DNA of 64,000 nt from Aquicoccus sp. G2-2 (GTDB lineage: Bacteria; Pseudomonadota; Alphaproteobacteria; Rhodobacterales; Rhodobacteraceae), in NCBI RefSeq assembly GCF_034555965.1, contig NZ_JAYDCK010000003.1, forward strand, positions 496,001-560,000. The letters run 5' to 3'. The position numbers and the translations under genes were made by a program. The notes under the pieces were generated by a model, which saw nothing but the letters and a program-made list of their open reading frames with translations, was not told the DNA's origin and ran no database searches. Shown piece after piece: positions 20,535-32,516 of the stretch. How positions within the stretch are numbered: position 1 is the first letter of the stretch; each line of letters starts with the position of its first letter.

Positions 20535-23500
20535 ATGATTAAGGCTGCTGATCCTTATGCGAGTGGCGAGAATGATATCGCCATCGTCGGCATGGCGGCG
20601 CACCTGCCGGGGGCGCCGTCAATTGCTGATTACTGGCGGAATCTGCGCGATGGCGTGGGCGCGATCCGCCGGTTGAGCGATGCGGAACTGCACGCGGCGG
20701 GCGTGCCAGAGGCGCTACGCATGCGGCCAGATTACGTGCCGTTTGCCGCCCCGCTTGACGGGTTCGAGATGTTTGACGGTGATTTCTTCGGCTTTTCCCC
20801 GAAGGAAAGCGCCATTCTTGACCCCCAGCACCGGCAATTTCTGGAAGTGGCGTGGGAAGCGTTTGAGAATGCGGGCCATGTGCCGGAGAATTTCGCCGGG
20901 CCAATCGGGGTTTTTGCCGGTTGCGGGATGGGCAGCTATTTCTATTTCAACATCTGCTCCAACCCCGATCTGGTGGAAAATACCGGCATGTTTTTGCTGC
21001 GCCATACCGGAAATGATAAGGATTTCTTATCAACGCGGGTGTCCCATGTGTTTGATCTGAAGGGGCCGTCGATTTCGCTGCAAACCGCCTGTTCGACCTC
21101 GCTTGTTGCGACCCATTATGCGGCGCAGGCGCTCTTGAACGGGGAATGCGACATGGCCTTGGCCGGTGGCGTGACCATCGAGCTGCCGCAGGGGCATGGC
21201 TATGTCTTCAAAGAGGGCGAGATCCTGTCGCCCGATGGCCAGTGCCACGCGTTTGATGCGCGCGCGGAGGGCACGGTGTTTGGCTCAGGCGCGGGGTGTG
21301 TCGTGCTGCGGCGGTTGGAAGATGCGCTGCGTGATGGCGACCATGTTCATGCGGTGATAAAGGGGTCGGCGGTCAATAACGACGGGGCCGCGAAGGCGGG
21401 GTATCTGGCGCCGAGTGTGGACGGGCAGGCGGCGGCGATTGCCGAGGCGCAGGCGGTGGCCGCTATTTCGGCGGAAACGGTGGATTATGTCGAATGCCAC
21501 GGCACCGGCACCTATCTGGGCGATCCGATTGAGGTGGCAGCACTGACCGAGGCGTTTGCGAGCGCGCAGACGGGGTTTTGCCGGATCGGTTCGGTCAAGA
21601 CCAATATCGGGCATCTGGATACCGCCGCCGGGGTGGCCAGCCTGATCAAGGCGGCGCTGGCGCTCAAGCATCGGGAAATGCCGCCATCTCTGGGCTATGA
21701 GACGCCGAATCCGGCGATTGATTTTGCGCACTCGCCGTTCATTGTGAATGACCGGCTGACCCCGTGGGAGCGCCGGGGCGGGCCGCGCCGGGCGGGGGTG
21801 AACTCGCTTGGTGTGGGGGGACCAACGCGCATGTGGTGCTGGAAGAAGCGCCCGAGCGCGCGGCCAGCGACGAGAGTGACTGGCCGTTTCAATTGCTGGT
21901 GGTGTCAGGGCGCACGAAAGCCGCGTTGGAGGCCAATGCCAAGCGGTTGGCGGCGCATTTGCGCGAGACCGACGCGCCGCTGGCGGATGTGGCATGGACG
22001 CTGAAAGAGGGGCGGCGCGCGTTTGAGAAGCGCCGCGTATTGGTGGCGGAGACCGGGGCGCAAGCGGCGGATATGTTGGAGGCCAACGACCCGCGCCGGG
22101 TGTTTGAGCATGGCGTGGTGGGCGACGCGCCCGAGGTGGTGTTCATGTTCCCCGGCGGAGGCGCGCAATATGCCGGGATGGCGCGCGACCTTTACGAGAC
22201 CGAGCCGGTCTTTGCCGAGTGGATGGACCGGGGGTTGGCGGTGTTGCAGCCCCGGATTGAGTATGACCTGAAGGCGCTTTGGCTGCCCGAGGCGGGGGAG
22301 GAAGCGGCGGCGGAAAAGGCGCTGACCCGGCCATCGGTGCAATTGCCGCTGATCATGATCGTGGAATACGCGCTGGCGCAGCTTTGGATGAGCTGGGGCG
22401 TGACGCCTGATCGGTTGCTCGGGCATTCGATGGGCGAGAACACTGCCGCCTGTTTGGCCGGGGTAATGACGTTTGAAGAATGTATCGGGCTTGTGCATTT
22501 GCGCGGGCAGTTGTTCGACACGGTGCCGGAAGGCGGGATGCTGGCGGTCTCCTTGGGGGCGGAGGCGTTGCGGGAGTGGTTGGGCGATGAGCTTGATCTG
22601 GCCAGTGTGAATGGGCCGGGGCTTTGCGTGGCGTCGGGACCGCAGGCGGCGCTGAACGCTTTGCAGGCACGGCTTGAGGCGGCGGATATTGATTGCCAGC
22701 GGGTTGCTATCGACATCGCCGCGCATAGCCGGATGCTTGAGCCGATCCTTGCGCGGTTTGGTGATTACCTGCGCGGGATCGCATTGAAAACGCCGCAAAT
22801 CCCGATCATTTCGAACCGCAGCGGCAAGGAGTTGAGCGCAGAGGAGGCGATGAGCCCGGAGTATTGGGTGGCGCATCTGCGCGGCACGGTGCAATTCGCC
22901 GATTGCATTGCCACGCTGAGTGCGCAGCCTGCGCGCATCTATATCGAGATGGGCCCGGGCAAGGCGCTGTCCTCATTGGCGGCACAACACCCGGAGGTGA
23001 ACCGCGATCAGGTTATCGCGGCTTTGCGGCACAAGGACGAGGTGGTGGGTGATGACGCCTATTTCATCGCCCAGCTTGGCCGGGTCTGGGCAATGGGGAG
23101 CGATTTTGACTGGCACCAGCTTTGGGGCGAGGCAAAGCGTAACCGGGTGGAATTGCCGAGCTATGCGTTCCAGCGCAAACCCTATTTCATAGAGCCGGGA
23201 GAGGCGCGCGTGGAGGCCGTGCCGACGCATTTGATGCGGCAAGCGGCAATCGAGGATTGGGGCTATGTGCCCGCATGGAAGCCGGTGGCGGCGGATTGCG
23301 ATATTGACGTGGAGGCAATGGACGGCGCCCCGATTGAGCGTTGGTTGGTGTTTCTTGACGAGGCCGGGCTGGGGCGTGCGGTGGTGGAACGGTTGCGCGC
23401 ATCCGGGCAGGATGTGGTGACGGTGCGGGCCGGTGATGGCTATGGCCGCGATGGAGAGGGTGGGTTTGTTCTGTCGCCCGAACGGGGCCGCGACGGGTAT

Positions 23501-26500
23501 GATGCGTTACTTGAAGATTTAGCTTCAAGAGACTGGAAACCCGAACATATTGCGCATTTTTGGCTGGTAACAAAAGACCGAAGCCATCGCCCCGGCTCAA
23601 GCTTTTTCACCGCAATCAAGAGCAGGGATTTTACGCGCTGTTGTTCCTTGCGCAAGCGATGGCGGCGGCGGATTGGGGCGCTGTGCAGATCACCGCCTTT
23701 ACGACCGGGGCGGCGCAGGTGAAGCGTGAGCCGTTGGCCGACCCGGAGAAGCTGACGCTTCGGGGGCCGGTCAAGGTGATCCCGCGCGAAATGCCGGGGG
23801 TGACATGCCGGACGCTTGATTTGGAATGGCCAGCAAAGCGCGCCGGGTTGGACGGGCTGACAGAGCCGGTGCTGGAGGAGCTTTTCGCCGCCCCCGGCAA
23901 CAGCATTGCGGCGCTGCGCGGGGCGCGGCGGTATGAGCAACGTGTCCGCGAGAGGCCGCTGACGGCGCAGATGCCGGACGCGATACTGCGTGCAGAGGGG
24001 GTTTACCTGATCACCGGCGGGTTTGGCGGCATCGGGTTGACGCTGGCCGAGCGGATGATCCGCGAGCATGACGCGCGGGTGGTGTTGATGGCGCGCCGGG
24101 CGCTGCCGCCGCGCGACGAATGGGCAGACTATGTGCGCCGCTTTGGCGGGCATGACCCGGTTGCGCGCCGGATTGCAGCGGTGGAGCGGCTGGAAGCGAT
24201 GGGCGGGCATGTGATGGTCGTCTCTGGCGATGTTTCCAACGTCGAGGACATGCGCGGCGCGCTGGAGAAGGTGCAGATGCGCTTTGGCCCGGTCAATGGC
24301 GTGATCCATGCGGCCGGGGTGATTCATGATGAGCCGCTTTTGAGCAAGACACCGATGGTGGTCGAGGACGTGTTCACGCCGAAAATCCATGGTGTTCAGG
24401 TGCTGGATCAGGTGTTCGAGGATGGCGCGCTTGATTTCATGGTGCTATTTTCATCGACCTCTACCGTGACGGCCCCTGCGGGGCAGGTCGATTACGTGGC
24501 GGCGAATGAATACCTTAACGGGTTTGCGCGGGCGCGGCGCGGTGGCAAGACACGGGTGATCGCACTCAACTGGGGTATCTGGGCCGAGGTCGGGATGGCA
24601 GCGGAGGCGCTGGGCGCGGGCGGTGCGGAGCCGGACCAAAGCGCGCGCGCGGTGGATGCGCCGATGTTGGACGTGGCGACGTTCGACGCGGCGGGAAACC
24701 GGGTTTTCAAGCGGAGCCTTGGCACGGATGATTGGGTGATCGGGGAACACCGGACCGATGAGGGGCGGGCCTTGTTGCCGGGAACCGGCTATATCGAGAT
24801 TGCAGCGGAAGCGCTTGATCAGCAAGGAGAAACAGGGCCGTTCGCGCTGCGCGATCTGACCTTCCTGCGCCCCATGGATGTGCGCGACGGGGCGACGCGC
24901 GAGATGCGGGTGCGGTTGGTGCGCAACGATCAGGGATACGAGATGACGGTGCAATCGGCGGTTGAGAGCGGCGGGCGCACCGGGTTTGAGACCAATGCGC
25001 AGGCCGCGCTTACGCTGTTGGCGATGGCCGCGCCTGCGCGGGTGGACATTGCCTTGATCGAGGCGCGCTGTGGCACGGTGCGCGAGGCCGCGGCGGGGCG
25101 GTCGTTGCGGGTGGCGCAGGAAGCGCATCTTAATTTCGGGGCGCATTGGCGGGTGTTGACGCGCGCGGCATTGGGCAAGGCGGAGGGCATCGCCCGCCTG
25201 CGTTTGCCGGAAGGCGCGCGCGAGGCGGGGTATTCCTTGGCGCCGGGGTTGATGGATATTGCGACCGGCTGGGCGATGGAGTTGGTCGAAGGGTATGGCG
25301 CGGCGCATCTTTGGGTGCCGGTGTCTTATGGGGCGGTGCGGGTTCACCGCGGGCTGCCGAATGAGGTGGTCAGCTGGGTGCGAAATGCCGGAGAGAACCG
25401 CGCCGACGCGGGGGCGGCGAGCTTTGACGTGACCATCTGCGACAGCGCGGGCGTGGTCTGTGTCGAGGTGACGGGCTTTACGCTGCGCCGCATGGAGGGG
25501 TCGCTTTGGGCGCAAACCAAGCCGGTGCTGGAGTTCGACGGGGGCGCGGAGCGCGCACCCTCGCCTGCAGAAGAGCGGCTGCGGCATAATTTGAGCCAAG
25601 GCATCCGCCCGGAGGAAGGGGCCGAGGCGTTCATGCGCGCGCTTGCGATGGGTGAGCCGCAAATCATGGTTTCTTCGCTCAGCCTGCCCGATCTGGTGCG
25701 CCAAGCAGAGGCGGAGGTGCCGGAGGCGGGCGGCGGGCAGGTGTTCCAGCGCCCCGATCTTGAGACGGAATATGCGCCACCTGAAGGTGCCATCGAAGAG
25801 CGGCTGGCGCAGTTCTGGGGTGAGCTTCTGGGCGTGAAGGACGCGGGCGCGGAGGATAATTTCTTTGACCTTGGTGGGCATTCGCTGATCGCGGTGCGGC
25901 TGTTTGCGATGGTGAAGAAGGAATGGGCGGTGGATTTTCCGATTTCGGTTCTGTTTGAGGCCCCGACGATCCGTGCTTGCGGCGCGATGATCGAAGCGCG
26001 CGGTGTGCGCGGCGAGCGCACGGGAGAGACCCCGGAGGCTGCACCGCCCGCGGCGGAGCGGCGGTTTACCCATCTGGTGCCAATGCACGCGGGTGAGGGC
26101 GGATCACGCAGCCCGTTTTTCCTTGTCGCCGGGATGTTTGGCAATGTGCTGAACCTGCGGCATCTGGCGCATCTTTTGGGCGCGGACCGGCCGTTTTACG
26201 GGCTTCAGGCGCGCGGGCTTTATGGCGAGCACGCGCCGCACCAGACGATCCCCGAGGCGGCGGGTGATTACCTGAGCGAGATCCGGCAGGTGCAACCGCA
26301 GGGGCCGTATTTGTTGGGCGGGTTTTCGGGCGGCGGGATTATCGCCTATGAGATGGCGCAGCAATTGAAAGCGGCGGGAGACGAGGTTTCGCTTCTGGTG
26401 ATGCTGGATACGCCATTGCCGCAACGCCGCGCCCTTTCAAAACGCGACCGGGCGGCAATTCAATGGCAGGAACTGAAAGCCGGTGGCTTTGCCTATCCGG

Positions 26501-26941
26501 CGAAATGGCTGGCGCGGCGGATTGCGTGGGAGTTTGCGAAGCGTGGGAAGAATGACCCGGAAGGGACTGTTAATGCAGACGTTTCATTCCACAACGCCGC
26601 CATTGAGCAGGCCTTCCTTGGGGCGGTGGCATGTTATGAGGCGAAGCCGTGGGATGGGCCTTTGGCGTTGTTTCGCCCCCCTGAAGGGCAAATGGCAGGT
26701 GGCGCCGGGGCGTTGGATCAATGCCGAGCGCGCCTATGTGACGCCGGATAATGACTGGACCCCGCTTGTGCCGCTTATTGAGGTGGTGGAAGTGCCCGGC
26801 GATCACGATTCGATGGTGTTGGAGCCGAATGTGCGGGTGCTGGCCGCAAGGATGAAACGGTGCATCGAGGACGCGGAAAACCCGTCCCGGCGGGCGGCGC
26901 GGGTGGCCGCGTTGCCAAAGCGCGTCAGTGCGGCGGAATAA
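20535..26941 (+). CDS. Type I polyketide synthase KS-AT-KR-DH-ACP-TE (three frameshifts in sequence)
   Basis: Single PKS module of about 2,135 residues after correction. The ketosynthase shows Cys186 (QTACSTS), His322 (CHGTGT) and His360 (NIGH). The acyltransferase has FPGGGAQ near 539 and GHSMGE near 630. The ketoreductase has GGFGGIG near 1161 and a Ser-Tyr-Asn set in SSTSTV / VDYVAANEYLN. A dehydratase follows (HRTDEGRALLP, near 1405), then an ACP (DLGGHSL, near 1780) and a thioesterase (GGFSGGG, near 1928). Frame changes at 21815-21820, 23603-23607 (one base missing each) and 26676-26681 (one extra base) interrupt it. The adjacent NRPS, glycosyltransferase and PPTase form one operon with it. 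The ATG at 20535 is preferred over a TTG at 20496. Confidence 0.88.
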
Positions 26942-26943
26942 GC

Positions 26944-27948
26944 ATGGCGCGGCTTTTGACCATCATATTGAATTATCGCACCCCGGAGATGACGATAACA
27001 TCGGCTCAGGCGGCGCTTGCTGCGATGGAGGGGTTGGACGCTGAATTGTTGATCGTCGACAATGACAGCGGTGATGGGTCGTTTGAGATGATTGCGGCGG
27101 CTGTGGCGGAGCGCGACTGGGCCAGCTCTGGGCGGGTGCGGGTGCTGCAATCCGGGCGCAATGGCGGCTTTGGCGCGGGCAACAATTTTGGCATCCGGGC
27201 GGGCTGCGCCGATGGGGGGACGGCGGAGTATGTCTATATCCTTAATTCGGATGCGTTCCCTGATCGAATGGCGATTTGTAAGCTATTGGAATATCTAGAG
27301 AGAAATCCCGCCGTCGGCTTTGCCGGGAGCTATATCCAAGGCGTCGAACGTGACGCGCATGTGACGACGTTTCGCTTCCCGTCGATATTGTCGGAATTTG
27401 AAGCGGCGGCGCGATTTGGGCCGATTTCCCGGCTGTTGGCAAAGCATGTGGTGCCGTTGCCGGTGCCCGAGCGCACGCAGGCCGTGGATTGGCTGGCGGG
27501 TGCGAGCCTGATGATGCGGGCAAGTGTGCTGGACGAGATCGGACTGTTTGACGAGGCCTTTTTTCTTTATTTCGAGGAAACCGACCTGTGCCGCCGGGCC
27601 AGACTTGGCGGTTGGGTCACGCATTACGTGCGTGAGAGCGAGGTCACGCATATCGGTTCGGTTTCGACCGGCATGAAGCAATGGGACCGGGTGCCGGAAT
27701 ATTGGTTCGATTCGCGCTGGCATTATTTCACCAAGAACCATGGCACGCCTTACGCGGTCATGGCGACGTTGGCGCATCTGGCCGGGGGGCTGATCCATCG
27801 CGCGCGGGTGTTGGTTCAGCGCAAAGATCCCGGCGATCCGCCGCATTTCCTGCGGCACCTGCTGGTGCATGATCTGAAGGCGCTTTTTCGCGGGCGCAAG
27901 GCGGTGGGGACCGTGCAGCGCCGGGCGGCGTTGAGGAAAGGGAGCTGA
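26944..27948 (+). CDS. Glycosyltransferase family 2, WbbL/rhamnosyltransferase-like
   Basis: GT-A enzyme of 334 residues. It starts with LLTIILNYRTPEMT and has LIVDNDSGDGS, a GGFGAGNNFGI loop, a YILNSD acidic motif and the late signature FDEAFFLYFEETDLCRR. This set is typical of the WbbL-like group that often transfers rhamnose. It is wedged between the PKS and NRPS genes with gaps of 2 and 3 bases, so it is certainly co-expressed with them. It may glycosylate their product, or join that product to the polysaccharide. The donor sugar is inferred only from the subfamily. Confidence 0.87.
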   Translation: MARLLTIILNYRTPEMTITSAQAALAAMEGLDAELLIVDNDSGDGSFEMIAAAVAERDWASSGRVRVLQSGRNGGFGAGNNFGIRAGCADGGTAEYVYILNSDAFPDRMAICKLLEYLERNPAVGFAGSYIQGVERDAHVTTFRFPSILSEFEAAARFGPISRLLAKHVVPLPVPERTQAVDWLAGASLMMRASVLDEIGLFDEAFFLYFEETDLCRRARLGGWVTHYVRESEVTHIGSVSTGMKQWDRVPEYWFDSRWHYFTKNHGTPYAVMATLAHLAGGLIHRARVLVQRKDPGDPPHFLRHLLVHDLKALFRGRKAVGTVQRRAALRKGS

Positions 27949-27951
27949 GCC

Positions 27952-30900
27952 ATGGCACAACGGTTTGTCATTATCGGGAATGAAAGCCTTGCGATCCAGT
28001 GCGGGGCCAAAGTTCTGGCGCGTGGCGATGTGATTGCCGCCGTGGTGACGCGCAACCGCGATGTGGCGGGCTGGGCGGTGGAGCACGGTGTGAGCGTTCT
28101 GGCACCGGGCGAGGGATTGGCCGACCGGCTTGGCGGGGTGGCGCATGACTGGCTTATGTCGATTGCCAATCTCGATATGCTGCCAGAGGCGGTTTTGGCG
28201 CTTCCCGCACGCGGGGCGGTCAATTTTCACGACGGCCCGCTGCCGCGATATGCCGGGTTGAATGCGCCGGTCTGGGCGATGCTGGCGGGCGAGGCGCGCC
28301 ACGGTATCACATGGCATATGATGCAGGCCGGGGCGGACACCGGCGGGATTATCGCGCGCGCCGGGTTCGAGATTGCCGAAGACGATACTGCACTGACGCT
28401 TAACACCAAGGCCTATGAAGCGGCTATTGGATCGTTTGATGAGGTTTTGGAGAAGCTGGAACTTCCTGATGTTCCTGTGGAAGATCAGGATATTACGGCG
28501 CGAAGCTATTACGGAAAATTCAACCGGCCAAGTGCGGCTGGACGGCTCGATTTCGGGATGGGTGCGGGGGATGTGGTGCGCCGGGTGCGCGCGCTGGATC
28601 ACGGGCCGTATTGGAACCCGCTGGTGATGGCGAAAATCGAGGTTGGGGGCCGGGTTTTGTTGGTCGGGCAAGCGGTGCGGGAGGCCGATGCGGCCAGCGC
28701 TGCGCCGGGTATGGTGCTTGCCGTGGGGAGCGATTGGATGACGGTGGCCTGCGCCGATGGCGCGGTGGCTCTGAGTGCGATCACGGCGCAGTGCGGGGCG
28801 GCGGTTTTGCTGAGCGACATTGTGGCCCCCGGTGACGTGTTGCCGGTGCCGGATGAGGCCGAGCGCTCGGCGCTCGATGCGGCGATGGCGCAAGCGGCGA
28901 AGGGCGATGCGCATTGGCGCGCGCGTTTGAAAACGATCATCCCCGCCGACTTGGCGGGGAGTGGGGCTTTGGGCGCTGTGGCGGAATCCGAAATCGCGCT
29001 GCGCCTTGGGCTGTCGGGTGATGCGGCGTTGCAATTGGCGGCAGGATTGGTCGCGGCGCTTGCCGAGGATGGCGTGGCGGATCTGGCCTTTGGCAGCGCC
29101 AGCCGGGTTGCAAGCCCGGCCTATGTGAGCGACTGGGTGCCGGTGCGGTTTGGGGACGATCTGGACGCGGCGCGGCAATGCGCGGTTTTTGCGCTTGATC
29201 TGCAAGCGCGGGATCGTGAGATCGGCGCGATTTCACAACCGTTGATCGGGGTGTCCGATGGCGGGCTGGTGGCGGGCACGGCGATGACGTTTACCTGTGA
29301 TCGGCTGATTTATGACAGCACGCAGGTGAGTGCGGCGCTGGCGCAATTATGGGCGCAGCGGCTGGAGCATTTGAGCCGGGTTGAGGGCGTGCTGGAGATG
29401 GCACCGGGCGAAATGCCGGTGCTGCCGGAAGCCGAGCGCGCGTTGACGGTGGAAACCTGGAACGCGACCGAGACAGAATATGACCCGGATTTGTGCATTC
29501 ATCAGGCGTTTGAGCGGCAGGTGGACATCAGCCCGGACGCGCAAGCACTTGTTTTTGAGGCGCAAACCATGAGTTACGCGGAGCTTGATGCGGCCGCGAA
29601 CCGGGTGGCGCATGTGCTACGTGAGATGGGTGTGAAACCGGGGGTTTTGGTCGGGCTGGCGGTGGAGCGGTCAGCCAACTTGCTGATCGGGGCGCTGGGC
29701 ATATTGAAGGCGGGGGGCGCTTATGTGCCGCTTGACCCGGCCTATCCGGCGGAGCGGATCGCGCTTTATCTGGAGGATAGCGGCGCGCCGGTAGTGGTGA
29801 CCACGAGCGCCGTTGACGGTAGCCTTCCCGAAGGGGGCGCGCGGCTTTTGCTTGATACCGATGCGCGGCTTGTTGATGCCCCCGACGCCCGCGTGGAAAG
29901 CGGCGCGGCGGGCAGTGATCTGGCCTATATGATCTATACCAGCGGATCGACCGGGCGGCCCAAGGGGGTGATGATCGAGCATCAAAACGTGGCGAATTTT
30001 TTCACCGGGATGGATGCGCGGATTGACCATGCCGAGGGTGGTGTCTGGCTGGGGGTGACAAGTCTGAGCTTTGATATTTCGGTGCTGGAGTTGTTTTGGA
30101 CATTGGCGCGGGGCATCAAGCTGGTGCTGATGGGGGACGAGAGCCGCACGCTGGTTTCAAACGGGCGCATTGCGCAAACCGGCAAGGGCATGGAATTTGG
30201 TCTGTTTTACTGGGGCAATGACGATGGGCCGGGTAAGCAGAAATACCGGCTTTTGCTGGAAGGGGCGAAATTTGCCGATGCAAACGGGTTCAGCGCGGTT
30301 TGGACGCCGGAGCGGCATTTCCACGCCTTTGGCGGCCCGTATCCAAACCCGGCGGTGACGGGCGCGGCCGTGGCGGCGGTGACGAATAATATCGCCGTAA
30401 GATCAGGCTCTTGCGTGGCGCCGTTGCACCACCCGCTCAGGATTGCAGAGGAATGGGCGGTGATCGACAACCTGACCGAAGGGCGCGCGGGCATGGCGAT
30501 TGCTTCGGGTTGGCAACCGGATGATTTTGTGCTGCGCCCGGAAAATGCGCCGCCCCGTAACAAGCCGGCGATGTTTGCCACGCTTGAGACGCTGCGCGCG
30601 CTGTGGCGCGGGGAGGCGGTGGAGTTTGACAACGGTGCGGGCAAGAGCTGTTCGGTGCTGACGCAGCCGCGCCCGGTGTCAAAGGAACTGCCGGTCTGGG
30701 TGACGACGGCGGGCAACCCGGAGACGTGGAAAGAGGCGGGGAGCATCGGGGCGAATGTGCTGACGCACCTGCTGGGCCAGACGATTGACGAGGTGAAGGG
30801 CAAGATCGCGCTTTACCACGGCGCGCTGCGCGACGCGGGGCATGATCCGGCGAAATTCAGCGTGACGATGATGTTGCATACCTACATTGCCGATACGCGC

Positions 30901-32513
30901 GCGCAGGCGGAAGCCATCGCGCGGGAGCCGATGAAGGACTATCTGCGCTCGGCGGCGGGGCTGATCAAGCAATATGCCTGGGCGTTTCCGGCGTTCAAGA
31001 AGCCCGAGGGGGTGAGCAATCCGTTCCAGCTTGACCTTGACGATCTGAGCGAGGCGGACATGGAGGGCATCCTCGATTTTGCGTTTGAGCGGTATTTCAA
31101 CGAGAGCGGGCTGTTTGGCACGGTTGAGGATTGTCTTGACCGGGTGGAGCAGTTGAAGCGTATCGGGGTGACGGAGCTTGGCTGTCTGATTGACTATGGG
31201 ATTGACGCCGATCTGGTGCTTGAGGGGCTGAAGCCGCTGGCGGAAGTGCATCGGCGCGCCAATATGGGCGACGGATTGGCGCCGGACGATTATTCCATCG
31301 CGGCGCAGATCGTGCGCCACGGGGTGAGCCATCTGCAATGCACGCCGAGCCTTGCACGGATGATTGCGATGAACGATGAGGCGCGGATTGCGCTGGGCCG
31401 GGTCAAACATCTGATGATCGGCGGGGAGGCGCTGCCCGGTGCCTTGGTCGAGGATTTGCGCGGTGTTACGGCGGCGCGGATCGAGAACATGTATGGGCCG
31501 ACGGAAACGACGATCTGGTCGACCACGCAGACGGCAAGCGCGGGGAAGGCGTGGTGAATATCGGCACGCCGATTGCCAACACGCAGGTTTACGTGCTGGA
31601 CCATGCGGGCGCGCCTTGCCCGGTGGGTGTTGCCGGGGAGCTTTGTATCGGTGGGGCCGGGGTGGCGCGTGGCTATTGGCGGCGCGATGATCTGACGGCG
31701 GAGCGGTTCGTGGAGAACCCGTTTCATGGCGGGCGGATGTATCGCACTGGCGATCTGGTGCGCTGGCGGGCGGATGGCAAGCTCGATTTCCTTGGCCGGG
31801 CGGATGCGCAGGTGAAGCTGCGCGGGCATCGGATCGAACTGGGCGAGATCGAGGCGCGGCTGGATGAGCAACCGGGGATCAGGCAGGCGGTGGTTCTGGC
31901 GCGCGAAGATACGCCCGGAGATACAAGGCTGGTGGCCTATGTGTTGGCCGATGCGGCGATTGACGAGGCGGGATTGAAGGCAGCGTTGCGCGCCGTGCTG
32001 CCGGAGGTGATGGTGCCGGGGCATATTCTGCGGCTTGACGCATTCCCGTTGACGCCAAACAAGAAGGTTGACCGCAAGGCGCTGCCGGCGCCTGTGCGGG
32101 GCGTGGCACCGGCGGCGGATGCGCAGGCAAAGGGGCCAGAAACAGGGCCAGAAACAGGGTCTGTCGAGGCGGAGATTGCGGGCATCTGGACGCGTGTTCT
32201 GGGCGTGGCGCATATCGGGGCGCGCGACAGCTTTTTCGATCTGGGCGGGCATTCGCTTTTGGCGGTGCAGGCGCATCGGGAAATCCGCGAGCTGTGCGCG
32301 GTTCCGAAATTGGCGATTACCGATGTGTTTCGTTTTCCAACGCTGGCCGGGTTGGCCGGACGGGTGCGCGCGTTGCGCGATGGGGCGGTATCGGGTGCTG
32401 TGAAACCCGCGCAAACGCCGCCGGTTGAGGGGGCGGCAGCGCTGCCTGCGCCAGCCGATCTGGCCACGAAGCGGCGCGAGATGCGGGCCCGGCGACAGAT
32501 GGCGCGGCGGTGA
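27952..32513 (+). CDS. NRPS: formyltransferase - adenylation interrupted by luciferase-like monooxygenase - PCP (frameshift)
   Basis: About 1,520 residues after restoring one G in 31542-31545. Residues 1-170 form a formyltransferase domain with the Asn91/His93/Asp129 triad (NFHDGPLPRYAG, AGADTGG). A linker (about 385-490) looks like a condensation-domain remnant without HHxxxDG. The adenylation domain has IYTSGSTGRPKG at 661-672 and FDIS near 707. A monooxygenase of about 360 residues (MEFGLFYWGN onward) is then inserted before YGPTETT near 1184, the MupA/Atu3671 luciferase-like family. The PCP serine lies in DLGGHSL near 1432. It would activate, formylate and oxidise an amino acid on the carrier. 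The PPTase gene follows 3 bases later. Confidence 0.88.
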
Positions 32514-32516
32514 GCA

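Noticed and set aside
27952-32513. Reading the split adenylation gene and overlapping frames as two separate NRPS proteins
   Set aside because: The adenylation motifs continue across one missing G at 31542-31545, and the second piece has no start context.
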